A stretch of 64,000 nucleotides of DNA, taken from Facklamia lactis. Its GTDB lineage: Bacteria > Bacillota > Bacilli > Lactobacillales > Aerococcaceae. The stretch's first letter is position 1. Each line of letters starts with the position of its first letter. Below the pieces are notes generated by a model. The model searched no databases. It had not been told where the DNA came from and saw only the letters and a list, made by a program, of their open reading frames with translations. The stretch lies in assembly GCF_015863205.1 (NCBI RefSeq), contig NZ_JACBXQ010000006.1, positions 62,001-126,000 of the forward strand. Direction: 5' to 3'. Positions 34,476-43,310 of the stretch are shown here, piece by piece. The position numbers and the translations under genes were made by a program.

Positions 34476-37088
34476 GTGGAAATCAAAACAAAACCATCAG
34501 AAATTATTGAATGGAACCAATCACAACTCAATGAAGCAATTAAACTTTTCCCTCAAGTAACACCCATTACAGATGATATGCATATTACGCACGAAGGTGT
34601 TTCACGAATGGTAATGTTGGACCGCTATTCTTTCAAAGATAATGCTAAAAAAACACTCAAAGAAGGAGATCTAGTCGTCTTAACAGTAAAAGCTGATCCT
34701 TCCTATCCCGCTAGAGGCATTGGAATCGTTCAAAAATTAGACTGGGAAAATAAACAAGCCTTGATTCATTTAGAAGAAGCCTACCGTGGCCCTCTTGAAG
34801 ATAAAGAAGAACAGGAAACAGGCTTAGTGATACGTTCCATTGATAGCCTAGATAAGCCGCTTGAAATTTATTATGAACAAATAGCACATCGAAATGCGAC
34901 TGGATTATCAGAGATTGAAGCAGAGCCAAAAAAAGCTAAAGAAGCATTCGATGCTTTTTATCAGCAATTATCACAAATGAATTTTGTCCCAGCGGGTCGC
35001 GTTTTATACGGAGCAGGTTCACAAACCGATGTGACTTATTTTAACTGTTACGTCATGCCCTTCGTTCCCGACTCACGTGAAGGAATTGCCGAACATCGAA
35101 AAGAAGTAATGGAAATTATGTCTCGTGGAGGAGGAGTTGGAACAAACGGTTCTACCTTGCGACCTCGTAACACACTGGCTCGTGGGGTCAACGGGAAATC
35201 ATCGGGCTCAGTTTCATGGCTAAATGATATTGCACAGTTAACTCATTTAGTGGAACAAGGCGGCTCACGTCGAGGCGCTCAAATGATTATGTTGGCTGAT
35301 TGGCATCCAGATATTATTGAATTTATCATCTCTAAAATGCAAAATCCACGCATTCTTCGCTACTTAATCGAACAAACAAAAGATGAACAAATTCAACAAT
35401 TAGCAGAAGAAAAGTTAAAATTTATTCCGCTCACTACTAATGAGCAATTAATGCATGAGCAAATTTATTCGCATCACAATGAACCTGAATTAGGCGGTTT
35501 CAACCCAGATATTATTGCCAATAGCAAATCGATTCTTCGTGATGGCGGAACCTATGAAGTTCATAATGAAAACTTCCTGACAGGGGCTAATATTTCTGTT
35601 ACGATCACCTCAGACTTTATGGAAGCCGTAGAAAACCAATCAGATTGGGCATTACAATTCCCTGATGTTGAAAATTACACTCCAGAAGAAATGGATGCTT
35701 ATAATACTCAGTGGCCTGAAGTGGGAGATGTCCGAGAATGGGAAAAGATGGGCTATGGCGTTCGAACCTATCGAACCATTCCTGCTAGAGAGCTTTGGAA
35801 GCTCATTAATATTTGTGCCACTTATTCTGCTGAACCAGGTATCTTCTTCATTGACAATGCGAATGATGACACAAACGCTAAGGCATATGGACAAAAAGTT
35901 GTCGCCACTAATCCATGTGGGGAACAGCCTCTTGCTCCTTACTCAGTATGTAACCTAGCAGCCATTAACTTAGCAAATATGGCCAATAAAGACAAACAAA
36001 CTGTCAATTATGAACAACTAAAAGAAACGGTTCGAGTGGGAGTCAGAATGCAAGACAACGTTATCGATGCTACTCCATATTTCTTAGAGGCTAACCGAGT
36101 TCAAGCTCTTGGTGAAAGACGAATCGGATTAGGGGTAATGGGACTAGCAGACTTACTCATATATACTAACCATCGCTACGGATCGCCTGCTGGCAATAAA
36201 GTGATTGATAAAATCTTTGAAACCATTGCCATCACTGCCTATGAGACATCTATTGAATTGGCCAAAGAGAAAGGAAGCTTCCCATTCTTAATGGGGCGTT
36301 CTGAAGAAGAGACTCAACAGCTTCGTGAAAACTTTATTAACACCGGCTATATGCAAAAAATGCCCGAACACATTCGCCAAGGAGTGTTAGATCATGGTAT
36401 TCGTAATTCCCATTTATTGACCGTTGCTCCAACTGGATCAACAGGGACAATGGTTGGGGTTGCTACAGGATTAGAGCCTTATTTTGCATTCAAATATTAC
36501 CGTTCAGGACGTCTTGGTAAATTTATTGAAGTAAATGCTTCCATTGTTCAAGAATATTTAGAACAACACCCTGGAACAGATACTGATAATTTGCCTAATA
36601 TTTTTGTTTCAGCAATGGAGTTAGAACCAGAAGAACATGTCGATGTGCAGACGACCATTCAAAGATGGGTAGATAGTTCTATTTCTAAAACCGTAAACGC
36701 ACCGAAAGGTTATACTGTCCAACAAGTTGAGAAAATATATGAACGTTTATATAGTGGGGGGGCCAAAGGGGGTACGGTCTATGTCGATGGTTCCCGTGAT
36801 TCACAAGTTCTTACCCTCAAAGCCGAAGAAAACGATCTTGAACAGAATATTGCACTTTTTGATATGGAAGACCAAGAAATTAGAGTTGTCGAAGAACCAG
36901 ATGAACTTAAGCAATTAGTCGATCTTGCGGAGAAAGATCATATCGCACAAAGCGGTCATACTGATGATGTGAGTTACGGTTCTGAGATTGGAGATACCTG
37001 TCCCATCTGCCGTAAAGGAATTGTTGAAGATATCGGAGGATGTAACACTTGTACTAATTGTAACGCTCAACTTAGATGTGGTTTATAA
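34476..37088 (+). CDS. nrdJ: Adenosylcobalamin-dependent (class II) ribonucleotide reductase
   Basis: This enzyme makes deoxynucleotides without oxygen-dependent radical generation, using B12. The barrel shows the first redox cysteine Cys191 (YFNCYVMP), the catalytic N-P-C-G-E at residues 479-483 (NPCGEQPL), and the APTGSTGTMVGVATGLEP loop. The C-terminal tail is a Cys-rich ribbon (CPIC at 842-845, then CNTCTNC, ending CGL), typical of NrdJ. The start is GTG at 34476 with GAGAGGG upstream. No separate small subunit follows, as expected for class II. Upstream NrdR-like boxes fit its role. Dependence on imported cobalamin is inferred. Confidence 0.93.
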   Translation: MEIKTKPSEIIEWNQSQLNEAIKLFPQVTPITDDMHITHEGVSRMVMLDRYSFKDNAKKTLKEGDLVVLTVKADPSYPARGIGIVQKLDWENKQALIHLEEAYRGPLEDKEEQETGLVIRSIDSLDKPLEIYYEQIAHRNATGLSEIEAEPKKAKEAFDAFYQQLSQMNFVPAGRVLYGAGSQTDVTYFNCYVMPFVPDSREGIAEHRKEVMEIMSRGGGVGTNGSTLRPRNTLARGVNGKSSGSVSWLNDIAQLTHLVEQGGSRRGAQMIMLADWHPDIIEFIISKMQNPRILRYLIEQTKDEQIQQLAEEKLKFIPLTTNEQLMHEQIYSHHNEPELGGFNPDIIANSKSILRDGGTYEVHNENFLTGANISVTITSDFMEAVENQSDWALQFPDVENYTPEEMDAYNTQWPEVGDVREWEKMGYGVRTYRTIPARELWKLINICATYSAEPGIFFIDNANDDTNAKAYGQKVVATNPCGEQPLAPYSVCNLAAINLANMANKDKQTVNYEQLKETVRVGVRMQDNVIDATPYFLEANRVQALGERRIGLGVMGLADLLIYTNHRYGSPAGNKVIDKIFETIAITAYETSIELAKEKGSFPFLMGRSEEETQQLRENFINTGYMQKMPEHIRQGVLDHGIRNSHLLTVAPTGSTGTMVGVATGLEPYFAFKYYRSGRLGKFIEVNASIVQEYLEQHPGTDTDNLPNIFVSAMELEPEEHVDVQTTIQRWVDSSISKTVNAPKGYTVQQVEKIYERLYSGGAKGGTVYVDGSRDSQVLTLKAEENDLEQNIALFDMEDQEIRVVEEPDELKQLVDLAEKDHIAQSGHTDDVSYGSEIGDTCPICRKGIVEDIGGCNTCTNCNAQLRCGL

Positions 37089-37102
37089 AATTATTTATAG
37101 AG

Positions 37103-37138
37103 TAGGCTTGTCAAGAATTATGACAAGCCTATTTTTTT
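37103..37138 (+). terminator. Terminator of nrdJ
   Basis: TAGGCTTGTCA pairs perfectly with TGACAAGCCTA over a 7-base loop and is followed by T7. Confidence 0.92.
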
Positions 37139-37259
37139 ATAATTTTTTTAAGCCCTTAAAAATAAAGCGGGTGGACACTATTTGGTTGAAAATTGTTGAT
37201 AAGAGAATCCCACAAAACTATTTATGTAATATTTCATAACATAATGTGTAACATGATAT

Positions 37260-37289
37260 TTGATTTTATTATATTTCTTCCCATATAAT
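37260..37289 (+). promoter_or_regulatory. Promoter of the amino acid ABC transporter operon
   Basis: TTGATT and TATAAT are separated by 18 bases, about 53 bases before the ATG of the ATPase gene. The stretch 37139-37259 before it is AT-rich with no gene that I can support. Confidence 0.65.
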
Positions 37290-37341
37290 ATCACTATCTC
37301 TAATCGATAACTAATAATAATCACAGAAACGAGGGAACTAT

Positions 37342-38079
37342 ATGATCCGCTTTCAAAATGTTCACAAATATTATGGAAAATATCATGCTTTAAAAAATAT
37401 TAATTTAGAAATTAACAAAGGAGAAGTAGTGACTCTGATCGGTCCATCTGGATCAGGGAAATCTACCCTAATCCGATGTATCAATGCTTTAGAAGAGATA
37501 TCAAGTGGCAAACTTTACATTAACAATCAAGACATCACAGATCCCAGTACCGATATTCGTGCCATTCGTGAACATCTCGGTATGGTATTTCAGCACTTTG
37601 AACTTTATCCTCATAAGACGATCTTACAAAACATCACTCTAGCCCCCATCAAAGTATTGGGTATTCCAAAAGGAGAAGCCATGGAAACTGCTGAACACTT
37701 ATTAGATCGAGTAAACATGCTTGAACATAAAACTAAATATCCTGGTCAAATTTCAGGTGGACAAAAACAAAGAGTCGCTATCGCACGTGGACTAGCTATG
37801 AAACCTAATGCGATGCTCTTTGATGAGCCAACTTCAGCACTTGATCCTGAAACCATTGGAGATGTCCTTGATGTTATGAAGAAAATAGCCGTAGAGGACA
37901 AAATGACCATGGTCGTTGTCACGCATGAAATGGGATTCGCTCGTGAGGTTTCTGACCGTACAATTTTCATGGCTAAAGGAGAAATATTAGAAGATCGACC
38001 AAGTGAAGATTTCTTCAATCATCCTGAATCAGAAGAAGCAAAAAGTTTCTTATCTAAAGTCATCGGACATTCATCATAA
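37342..38079 (+). CDS. glnQ: Polar amino acid ABC transporter, ATP-binding protein
   Basis: This ATPase of the PAAT family (GlnQ/ArtP type) energises uptake of glutamine, glutamate or a related amino acid. Walker [11 protein letters not shown]-loop [12 protein letters not shown], signature [16 protein letters not shown], Walker [14 protein letters not shown] and the switch His in [12 protein letters not shown] are all present. Length (245 residues) is normal. It is the first of four genes (ATPase, binding protein, two permeases). The substrate cannot be fixed from sequence alone. Confidence 0.92.
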   Translation: MIRFQNVHKYYGKYHALKNINLEINKGEVVTLIGPSGSGKSTLIRCINALEEISSGKLYINNQDITDPSTDIRAIREHLGMVFQHFELYPHKTILQNITLAPIKVLGIPKGEAMETAEHLLDRVNMLEHKTKYPGQISGGQKQRVAIARGLAMKPNAMLFDEPTSALDPETIGDVLDVMKKIAVEDKMTMVVVTHEMGFAREVSDRTIFMAKGEILEDRPSEDFFNHPESEEAKSFLSKVIGHSS

Positions 38080-38092
38080 AGGAGACAAGAAA

Positions 38093-38908
38093 ATGAAAAA
38101 GCAAACTTATCTTAAAATGCTTATCTTACTCCTCAGCCTTTTCATCATTATCGGATGTGGATCTTCAATTGCTAGACAAGATGTAATGGAACGTCTTTCT
38201 ACTAATAAAAAACCTATCATTCGCTGGGGTGTAAAAGCAGATACCAATTTATTTGGTTTTTATAATCTTTCTGAAGGTGAAATACAAGGATTTGATATCG
38301 ATATAGCTAAGGCTCTCACTGAAATAATGACAGATGGCAAGGCTGAGGCGCAATTTGTAGAAGTAAACTCTAAGACACGAATTCCTCTACTAAAGAATGG
38401 TAACATTGATGGCATTATTGCCACGATGACTATTACTGAGGAACGTCTAGAACAAGTTGACTTTTCAGATATCTACTTTGATGCCGGACAATCCTTATTG
38501 ACACCTAAAACAACTGATATTACTGGTGTAGATAGTTTGACCAATGCTCACACCATCTTAGCAATCAAAGGCTCAACTTCTGCTCAAAACATACGAGACC
38601 TTGCCCCACAAGTAAATGTCCTTGAATTCGAGAATTACTCAGAGGGGTTTGTTGCTTTACAATCAGGACAAGGAGATGCATTAACAACTGATAATGCAAT
38701 TCTATTAGGTTTGGCAGCACAAGCAGATGGTTATAAATTAGCTGGAGAAAATTTTACAGACGAACCTTATGGAATTGCCGTTAATAAGGGTCAAGAAGAA
38801 TTTTTAAAATCATTGAATGAAGCTTTAACTGAAATTAAAAGTAACGGTACCTATGATCAAATTTATGATAAATGGTTTGCTGAAGTATTAGAAGGGAGTG
38901 AATCATAA
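38093..38908 (+). CDS. Amino acid ABC transporter substrate-binding lipoprotein
   Basis: This SBP family 3 protein captures a polar amino acid outside the membrane. The ATG at 38093 (AAAGGAGAC upstream) gives a signal peptide KKQTYLKMLILLLSLFIIIGC with lipobox IIGC, so the mature protein is lipid-anchored. Family blocks follow: NLFGFYNLSEGEIQGFDIDIAKALTE, RIPLLKNGNIDGIIATMTITEERLEQVDFSD, and EPYGIAVNKGQEEFLKSLNEAL. A longer open frame upstream overlaps glnQ and has no ribosome site. Confidence 0.93.
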   Translation: MKKQTYLKMLILLLSLFIIIGCGSSIARQDVMERLSTNKKPIIRWGVKADTNLFGFYNLSEGEIQGFDIDIAKALTEIMTDGKAEAQFVEVNSKTRIPLLKNGNIDGIIATMTITEERLEQVDFSDIYFDAGQSLLTPKTTDITGVDSLTNAHTILAIKGSTSAQNIRDLAPQVNVLEFENYSEGFVALQSGQGDALTTDNAILLGLAAQADGYKLAGENFTDEPYGIAVNKGQEEFLKSLNEALTEIKSNGTYDQIYDKWFAEVLEGSES

Positions 38909-39561
38909 TGCAGATGGCTGATTTAATACAAAATTATCTTCCCCAATTACTAACTGGATTTGTCAATACTCTTATTGCAAGTTCAATTGCTTTAATCTTT
39001 AGCCTCCTAATTGGAACTTTAATGGGAATTTTACAAATTAATCCTTCTAAAATTTTGAGTACGCTAGCTACTTGGTATGTTGAGTTTTTTCGAAATATTC
39101 CTTTATTAGTCATTGTCATGTTTTTCTATGTAGTGGTCCCCATGTATTGGTTCAATATCTCTGGATTTTGGGCTGGAGTATTAGGACTAACCATCTATAC
39201 ATCTTCTTTTATTGCTGATAACGTGCGCGCAGGTATTCTTTCTGTCGAGAAAGGACAAATGGAAGCTGCCCTTTCACAAGGAATGACCCGAAATCAAGCA
39301 ATGAATTTAATCGTGATGCCACAGGCGATTCGTAAAATCATCCCTCCCTTAGGCAATCAAGTCATTAACTTAGTTAAAAACTCTTCCATTTTAGCAATGG
39401 TTGCAGGCTTAGATTTAATGTATTATGGTGATTTAGTTGCTTCAGAAACCTTTATCACTCTTTCAACTTACACTTTAGTTGGTATCTTTTATCTATTTAT
39501 TACAGTCCCTCTAACACTGTTTAGTCAAAAAATAGAACGCCTTTTAAACAGACGCTATTAG
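38908..39561 (+). CDS. Amino acid ABC transporter permease (first)
   Basis: This HisM/GlnP-type permease has about five membrane helices. The N-terminal LLTGFVNTLIASSIALIFSLLIGTLMGIL is the typical first helix pair, and the EAA coupling loop is seen as QMEAALSQGMTRNQAMNLIVMPQAIRKIIPPLGNQ. The FFRNIPLLVIVMFFY motif marks the family. The ATG shares bases with the binding-protein stop (TAATG), so the two are translationally coupled. Confidence 0.92.
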   Translation: MQMADLIQNYLPQLLTGFVNTLIASSIALIFSLLIGTLMGILQINPSKILSTLATWYVEFFRNIPLLVIVMFFYVVVPMYWFNISGFWAGVLGLTIYTSSFIADNVRAGILSVEKGQMEAALSQGMTRNQAMNLIVMPQAIRKIIPPLGNQVINLVKNSSILAMVAGLDLMYYGDLVASETFITLSTYTLVGIFYLFITVPLTLFSQKIERLLNRRY

Positions 39562-39576
39562 AAAGGAGCTAGACAT

Positions 39577-40248
39577 ATGAATTTTATACAAGCATTTTCC
39601 TTAAATAATATTCGTTTCCTACTTCAGGGACTTTGGGTAACTCTCCAAATTGCAGGAGTATCAATTTTCCTTAGTATTATATTGGGAATTCTTTTCGCCA
39701 TTCTGCGCTATAAAAATATTCCAATTTTTTCAAAAATTTTAGCCCTCATTATCGACACCATTCGAAATTTGCCCCTATTACTGATCATTTTCTTTACTTA
39801 TTTCGCCCTTCCACAACTTGGTATTCAATTTAACCTCTTCTGGTCTGCAACTGCAGCTTTAACTATTTTTGAATCAGCAATGATCTCAGAAATTATTCGA
39901 GGAGGTTTGATTGCTTTACCTAAAGGACAAACAGAAGCAGGAATTGCTTCTGGCTTGACCCATAATCAAGTCATGTTCCATATTTTGCTTCCACAAGCAT
40001 GGAGACAAACTTTACCCTCTGTGGTAAGTCAATTAATTTCTTTAATTAAAGACACTTCATTAGCTACCATTATTTCATTGCCCGAGTTAACTCATAATGC
40101 AAAAATAATCTATGGACAAAATACACAACATGTCCTGCCTATGTTCATAGCTCTGGCCTGTTTATACTTTATCGTCTGCTTTGCTCTCTCACGCTTATCT
40201 AAACACCTATCTAAACACCTATCTAAACGCCGAATGAAACTTGCCTAA
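39577..40248 (+). CDS. Amino acid ABC transporter permease (second)
   Basis: This partner permease has the same PAAT layout: FLLQGLWVTLQIAGVSIFLSIILGILFAIL, RNLPLLLIIFFTYF and the coupling loop QTEAGIASGLTHNQVMFHILLPQAWRQTLPS. It should form the membrane channel with the preceding gene's product. The C-terminus carries a 12-bp tandem repeat that encodes SKHLSKHLSKR, probably variable in length. AAAGGAG precedes the ATG at 39577. It ends the operon at a strong terminator. Confidence 0.92.
   Translation: MNFIQAFSLNNIRFLLQGLWVTLQIAGVSIFLSIILGILFAILRYKNIPIFSKILALIIDTIRNLPLLLIIFFTYFALPQLGIQFNLFWSATAALTIFESAMISEIIRGGLIALPKGQTEAGIASGLTHNQVMFHILLPQAWRQTLPSVVSQLISLIKDTSLATIISLPELTHNAKIIYGQNTQHVLPMFIALACLYFIVCFALSRLSKHLSKHLSKRRMKLA
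40198..40232 (+). repeat. 12-bp tandem repeat in the permease 3' end
   Basis: The unit ATCTAAACACCT occurs nearly three times in tandem, the last copy partial (ATCTAAACGCC). It encodes SKHL units at the cytoplasmic C-terminus and keeps frame if copy number changes. Confidence 0.8.
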
Positions 40249-40266
40249 TTCTTTAATCATACTTCT

Positions 40267-40297
40267 AAAAAAGGATGCTCTAAGAGCATCCTTTTTT
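40267..40297. terminator. Bidirectional terminator after the amino acid transporter operon
   Basis: AAAAAAGGATGCTC pairs with GAGCATCCTTTTTT over a three-base loop, with T runs on both strands. It also closes the convergent cadD-like gene. Confidence 0.9.
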
Positions 40298-40884
40298 TAT
40301 AAAACATTCTGTAAAATTCCTGATTGCCAAAGGATCCTCAATCCCACCATAATTAATATGGTTCCTTCTAATTGATTTTCGTACTGATCCAGATATCCTG
40401 TTAATTGCTTAAATCTTACAAGTTCTAAAGCCAAATAACATATTAATAAAGCAACTAGGAGAAAAGCCAATAATAGTGGCCACCAATTTGACACTGAATT
40501 ATTTGATAACACAGGAACATACATCATAATATCATCCATACCCAAAGCAAAAAAAGTACTCAGCATAGTAAAGATACTTTTTCCTTTAACTATAACCGGT
40601 TGAGCTTCTTCAATACTAAAGCAATCTTGCAATCCTAGTAAAATTGGTAATATTCCTAGCCATCCCATCCAATTCTGAGGAATAAATAACTGAATCCCAA
40701 GTGTTGTAATAATTGCCATTAAAGTCAAAATCGAGGACGCTAATAAATACAAAAAAGTGACCAAATGTCTTGAGGCCTGTTTATTTTGTTTATGGTAAAA
40801 CATAAAGAGCACCGCTATTTCATCAACACTTGTTGTCAACATTACCAAGCATCCGAGAATAAACGTTTGTAAGGTAGTTCTCAA
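40297..40884 (-). CDS. CadD-family transporter (cadmium resistance type)
   Basis: This small membrane protein has about six hydrophobic segments and the CadD signature near the N-terminus (TSVDEIAVLFMFY) and in the second half (FFALGMDDIMMYVPVL). The two acidic motifs TSVDE and GMDD mark the LysE-superfamily CadD group. Members export cadmium or other solutes, but many chromosomal copies have unknown substrates, so metal resistance is only a family-level inference. It stands alone, with a terminator at its end. Confidence 0.85.
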   Translation of the reverse strand: MRTTLQTFILGCLVMLTTSVDEIAVLFMFYHKQNKQASRHLVTFLYLLASSILTLMAIITTLGIQLFIPQNWMGWLGILPILLGLQDCFSIEEAQPVIVKGKSIFTMLSTFFALGMDDIMMYVPVLSNNSVSNWWPLLLAFLLVALLICYLALELVRFKQLTGYLDQYENQLEGTILIMVGLRILWQSGILQNVL

Positions 40885-40961
40885 TTTACATTCCTTCTTA
40901 TCCCTAAATTATAAATAACAGGATTATTCTACCACCCCTTTTTAAAATAGCAAGAAAAATA

Positions 40962-40990
40962 AGAAGCAACCCCTATCAGTAGTTGCTTCT
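40962..40990 (-). terminator. Terminator after the gene at 41017-41526
   Basis: AGAAGCAAC pairs with GTTGCTTCT over an 11-base loop; the minus strand continues TATTTTTCTTG. Confidence 0.75.
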
Positions 40991-41016
40991 ATATGCTCTT
41001 CTATTCTTCTATTTTT

Positions 41017-41526
41017 CTATTTTTGTAGGATCTGATTTTCTTCTTTCATTTGCTTATTCTTACTATTACCTTCCAATAAACTAAAAGTATTCGGAAATCC
41101 AAGCAAAGATCCGGGACCTTGAGAAAAAATACGATTAAATCGTTCATTAAATTGTTGATGCATTTCATTAAACTGTTCTACAAGTTGATTATATTGTGCT
41201 TCGTTCTCTTCCGTTACATCCAACCAACCCGTATCCTGCCCATTAATATTCACACGCATTTTACGCGTTAATCCTCGCGATGGATTCGATATTGATGAGG
41301 TCATTCTTGAATCTTCAGTCTGTACTTGATAGTCACTAACCTCTTCATCGCTAAGTTGATCTACATCAATTTGAAAGCTTGCTCCTTTATTCTTAAGAAA
41401 ATTTAATTTCTTTTGATCTGAAAGGTTTGCATACGTCACAAAATCCTCATGTGTTAATTCAGCCACCAATTGACCCTGTCCATATTTCTCACTCTTTACA
41501 TTAGCTGTCACTTTATAAGTATTCAT
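41017..41526 (-). CDS. Hypothetical protein with a CtsR-like operator
   Basis: I do not recognise this 169-residue family. The N-terminal half is a small alpha/beta unit (TYKVTANVKSEKYGQGQLVAELTHEDFVTYANLS), followed by a polar linker rich in Ser and Thr (about residues 80-90), a short strand pair ending INGQDTGWLDVTEE, and a helical C-terminus with amphipathic QLVEQFNEMHQQFNERFNRIF. No signal or membrane segment is seen. ATG 41526 is chosen since AAAGGATGG precedes it; the longer frame starts with TTG. Its promoter carries a CtsR-type heptad repeat, suggesting a stress-linked or Clp-related role. Confidence 0.7.
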   Translation of the reverse strand: MNTYKVTANVKSEKYGQGQLVAELTHEDFVTYANLSDQKKLNFLKNKGASFQIDVDQLSDEEVSDYQVQTEDSRMTSSISNPSRGLTRKMRVNINGQDTGWLDVTEENEAQYNQLVEQFNEMHQQFNERFNRIFSQGPGSLLGFPNTFSLLEGNSKNKQMKEENQILQK

Positions 41527-41576
41527 AACCATCCATCCTTTCAATTATTATTTAAGGCTGTTTACCTTACAGTGCT

Positions 41577-41606
41577 AATATATCAAATTAGTCAAAGTTA
41601 GTCAAG
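41577..41606 (-). promoter_or_regulatory. Promoter overlapped by a CtsR-like operator
   Basis: TTGACT (41605-41600) and TATATT (41582-41577) are 17 bases apart, a good sigma-A promoter for the unknown gene. On the other strand AGTCAAAGTTAGTCAAG (41590-41606) matches the CtsR heptad repeat RGTCAAANANRGTCAAA at nearly all positions and covers the -35. The operator reading is inference; a duplicated -35-like sequence is the alternative. Confidence 0.6.
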
Positions 41607-41624
41607 GTTAATATAATTTTTTAT

Positions 41625-41657
41625 TAAAAAAACCAGAAAATAATTTATTTTCTGGTT
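41625..41657 (-). terminator. Terminator of the cupin gene
   Basis: AACCAGAAAATAA pairs perfectly with its complement; the minus strand continues TTTTTTAATAA. It ends the cupin gene transcript before the unknown gene. Confidence 0.85.
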
Positions 41658-41667
41658 CGATATTAAT

Positions 41668-42090
41668 TTATTGTTCATTTGGATCGTTTTCAGCATCTTC
41701 ATGCGTCGGATGTACAGTACCTGGCACATGATCTGGCCCTGCATAAAGTGTGTATAATTTAAGTGGTTCTTCGCCTGTATTTGTTACATTATGCCACATA
41801 TTCGCTGGTACAAATATTGCAAAATCATCTGCTACTTCTGCTTCAAAATCAAGCTTATCTTCACTAGGTCCCATTTGACATAGCCCTTTTCCAGATTCAA
41901 TTCGCAAGAATTGATCAATTCCTTCGTGCACTTCTAAGCCAATATCATCTCCAGGTTGAATCGTCATCAATGTCATTTGCATTTTTTCTCCGGTCCAAAC
42001 TGTAGTACGGAAATTTTCATTTGCTTTTGTCCACTCTTCAATGTTCTCTACTACTGGATTTTTACCACGATCTGAAAAATCAAAACTCAT
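41668..42090 (-). CDS. Cupin-domain protein
   Basis: This 140-residue protein is a single cupin barrel. Motif 1 appears as GDDIGLEVHEGIDQFLRIESGKG and motif 2 as FAIFVPANMWHNVTNTGEEPLKLYTLY, supplying the usual His/Glu metal ligands. The C-terminal tail is acidic and histidine-containing. Similar small cupins in lactobacilli and related organisms are of unknown function; a role as a metal-binding enzyme or sugar isomerase-like protein is possible. AAAGGAGTG precedes the ATG at 42090. It stands alone between the unknown gene and the glycerate genes. Confidence 0.88.
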   Translation of the reverse strand: MSFDFSDRGKNPVVENIEEWTKANENFRTTVWTGEKMQMTLMTIQPGDDIGLEVHEGIDQFLRIESGKGLCQMGPSEDKLDFEAEVADDFAIFVPANMWHNVTNTGEEPLKLYTLYAGPDHVPGTVHPTHEDAENDPNEQ

Positions 42091-42167
42091 TTTAAGCACT
42101 CCTTTATTAATAATCATTATAAATAAAGTTTAACGCTACTAGAGCTGATTATCAAGTAAAGTGTCTT

Positions 42168-43298
42168 CTAATTCAGCAAGTGACATAAAGCAGCGGTCGT
42201 ATCTACTAAATTAGCCTCAGTATCTCTTAGCAAATCGGATAGTTCACTTGCGCCAGGTGTAATACTTAATACACAGTCAAATCCCAAAGTATATAGATCT
42301 TCAATACCTTTACCAACTGAACCTGCCAAAGCAATGACCTTCATCTGTGGTGCTGTTTCTTTCGCTGTTTTCATTACACCAAATGGAGTCTTACCATATT
42401 GAGTTTGAAAATCTATCTGGCCTTCTCCCGTAAAGCAATAGTCAGCATTCTGCATTTTTTCACGTAACTTTACTGTTTCAATTACAATCTCTACTCCAGG
42501 CTGTAAATGAGCATTCGTAAAAGCTAATAATCCTGCTCCAAGACCTCCAGCTGCTCCTGATCCAGGGATTTGATCAACTTTTTTATCAAATGTTTCTTCA
42601 ATGATCTTTGCAAAATGTCTTAAATTTTGATCAAGTCTTACCACCATCTCTGGATCTGCTCCTTTTTGAGGGCCAAAAACAGCAGAAGCTCCTTCTTCAC
42701 CACATAACGGATTCGTTACATCACAAGCTACTTGAATTTGACACTCTGCTAGCCGAGGGTGAACTTTTGAACTATCAATCTCTGATAAGCGATCTAGGCT
42801 TCCTCCTCCAAGTCCAATTTCTTCTCCTACTGGATCTAAGAGGCGATAACCTAGTGCTTGAGCCATCCCTGCTCCCCCATCATTGGTAGCAGAACCCCCT
42901 ATACCTAAAATAATCTTTGTAATCCCTTTATCCAAACAATCCGCTATTAATTGTCCCGTCCCAAAAGTAGAGGTTATTAAGGGATTTCTATCTTGTCGAT
43001 CAATTAATTGAATACCCGAAGCCGCAGCCATTTCAATCACAGCTGTCTTTCCATCTCCTAATAAGCCGTACTGAGCTTCTATTTCTTTACCCAAAGGTCC
43101 CTTAACTTTAGTAGAACAATATTGACCGCCACTCGCATCGACCAATGCTTCAGTGGTCCCTTCACCGCCATCTGCCATAGGGACTAGCTCCACTTCCGCT
43201 TCGGAGAAAACTTGTCGTACTCCCTTTTCAATCGCTTGACATGCCTCTTTTGCTGAACAAGCCTCCTTAAACGAATCGCTAGCAATTACAATTTTCAT
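42168..43298 (-). CDS. glxK: Glycerate kinase
   Basis: This enzyme phosphorylates D-glycerate, feeding it into glycolysis. It belongs to the GarK/GlxK family, seen in the start KIVIASDSFKEACSAKEACQAIEKG, the PMADGGEGTTEAL motif, GSATNDGGAGMAQALG and GSGAAGGLGAGLLAF. Length (376 residues) is typical. The 2- versus 3-phosphoglycerate product cannot be told from sequence. It follows the GntP permease by 12 bases, so uptake and phosphorylation of glycerate are likely one operon. Confidence 0.94.
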   Translation of the reverse strand: MKIVIASDSFKEACSAKEACQAIEKGVRQVFSEAEVELVPMADGGEGTTEALVDASGGQYCSTKVKGPLGKEIEAQYGLLGDGKTAVIEMAAASGIQLIDRQDRNPLITSTFGTGQLIADCLDKGITKIILGIGGSATNDGGAGMAQALGYRLLDPVGEEIGLGGGSLDRLSEIDSSKVHPRLAECQIQVACDVTNPLCGEEGASAVFGPQKGADPEMVVRLDQNLRHFAKIIEETFDKKVDQIPGSGAAGGLGAGLLAFTNAHLQPGVEIVIETVKLREKMQNADYCFTGEGQIDFQTQYGKTPFGVMKTAKETAPQMKVIALAGSVGKGIEDLYTLGFDCVLSITPGASELSDLLRDTEANLVDTTAALCHLLN

Positions 43299-43310
43299 AA
43301 TGATTTCCCC

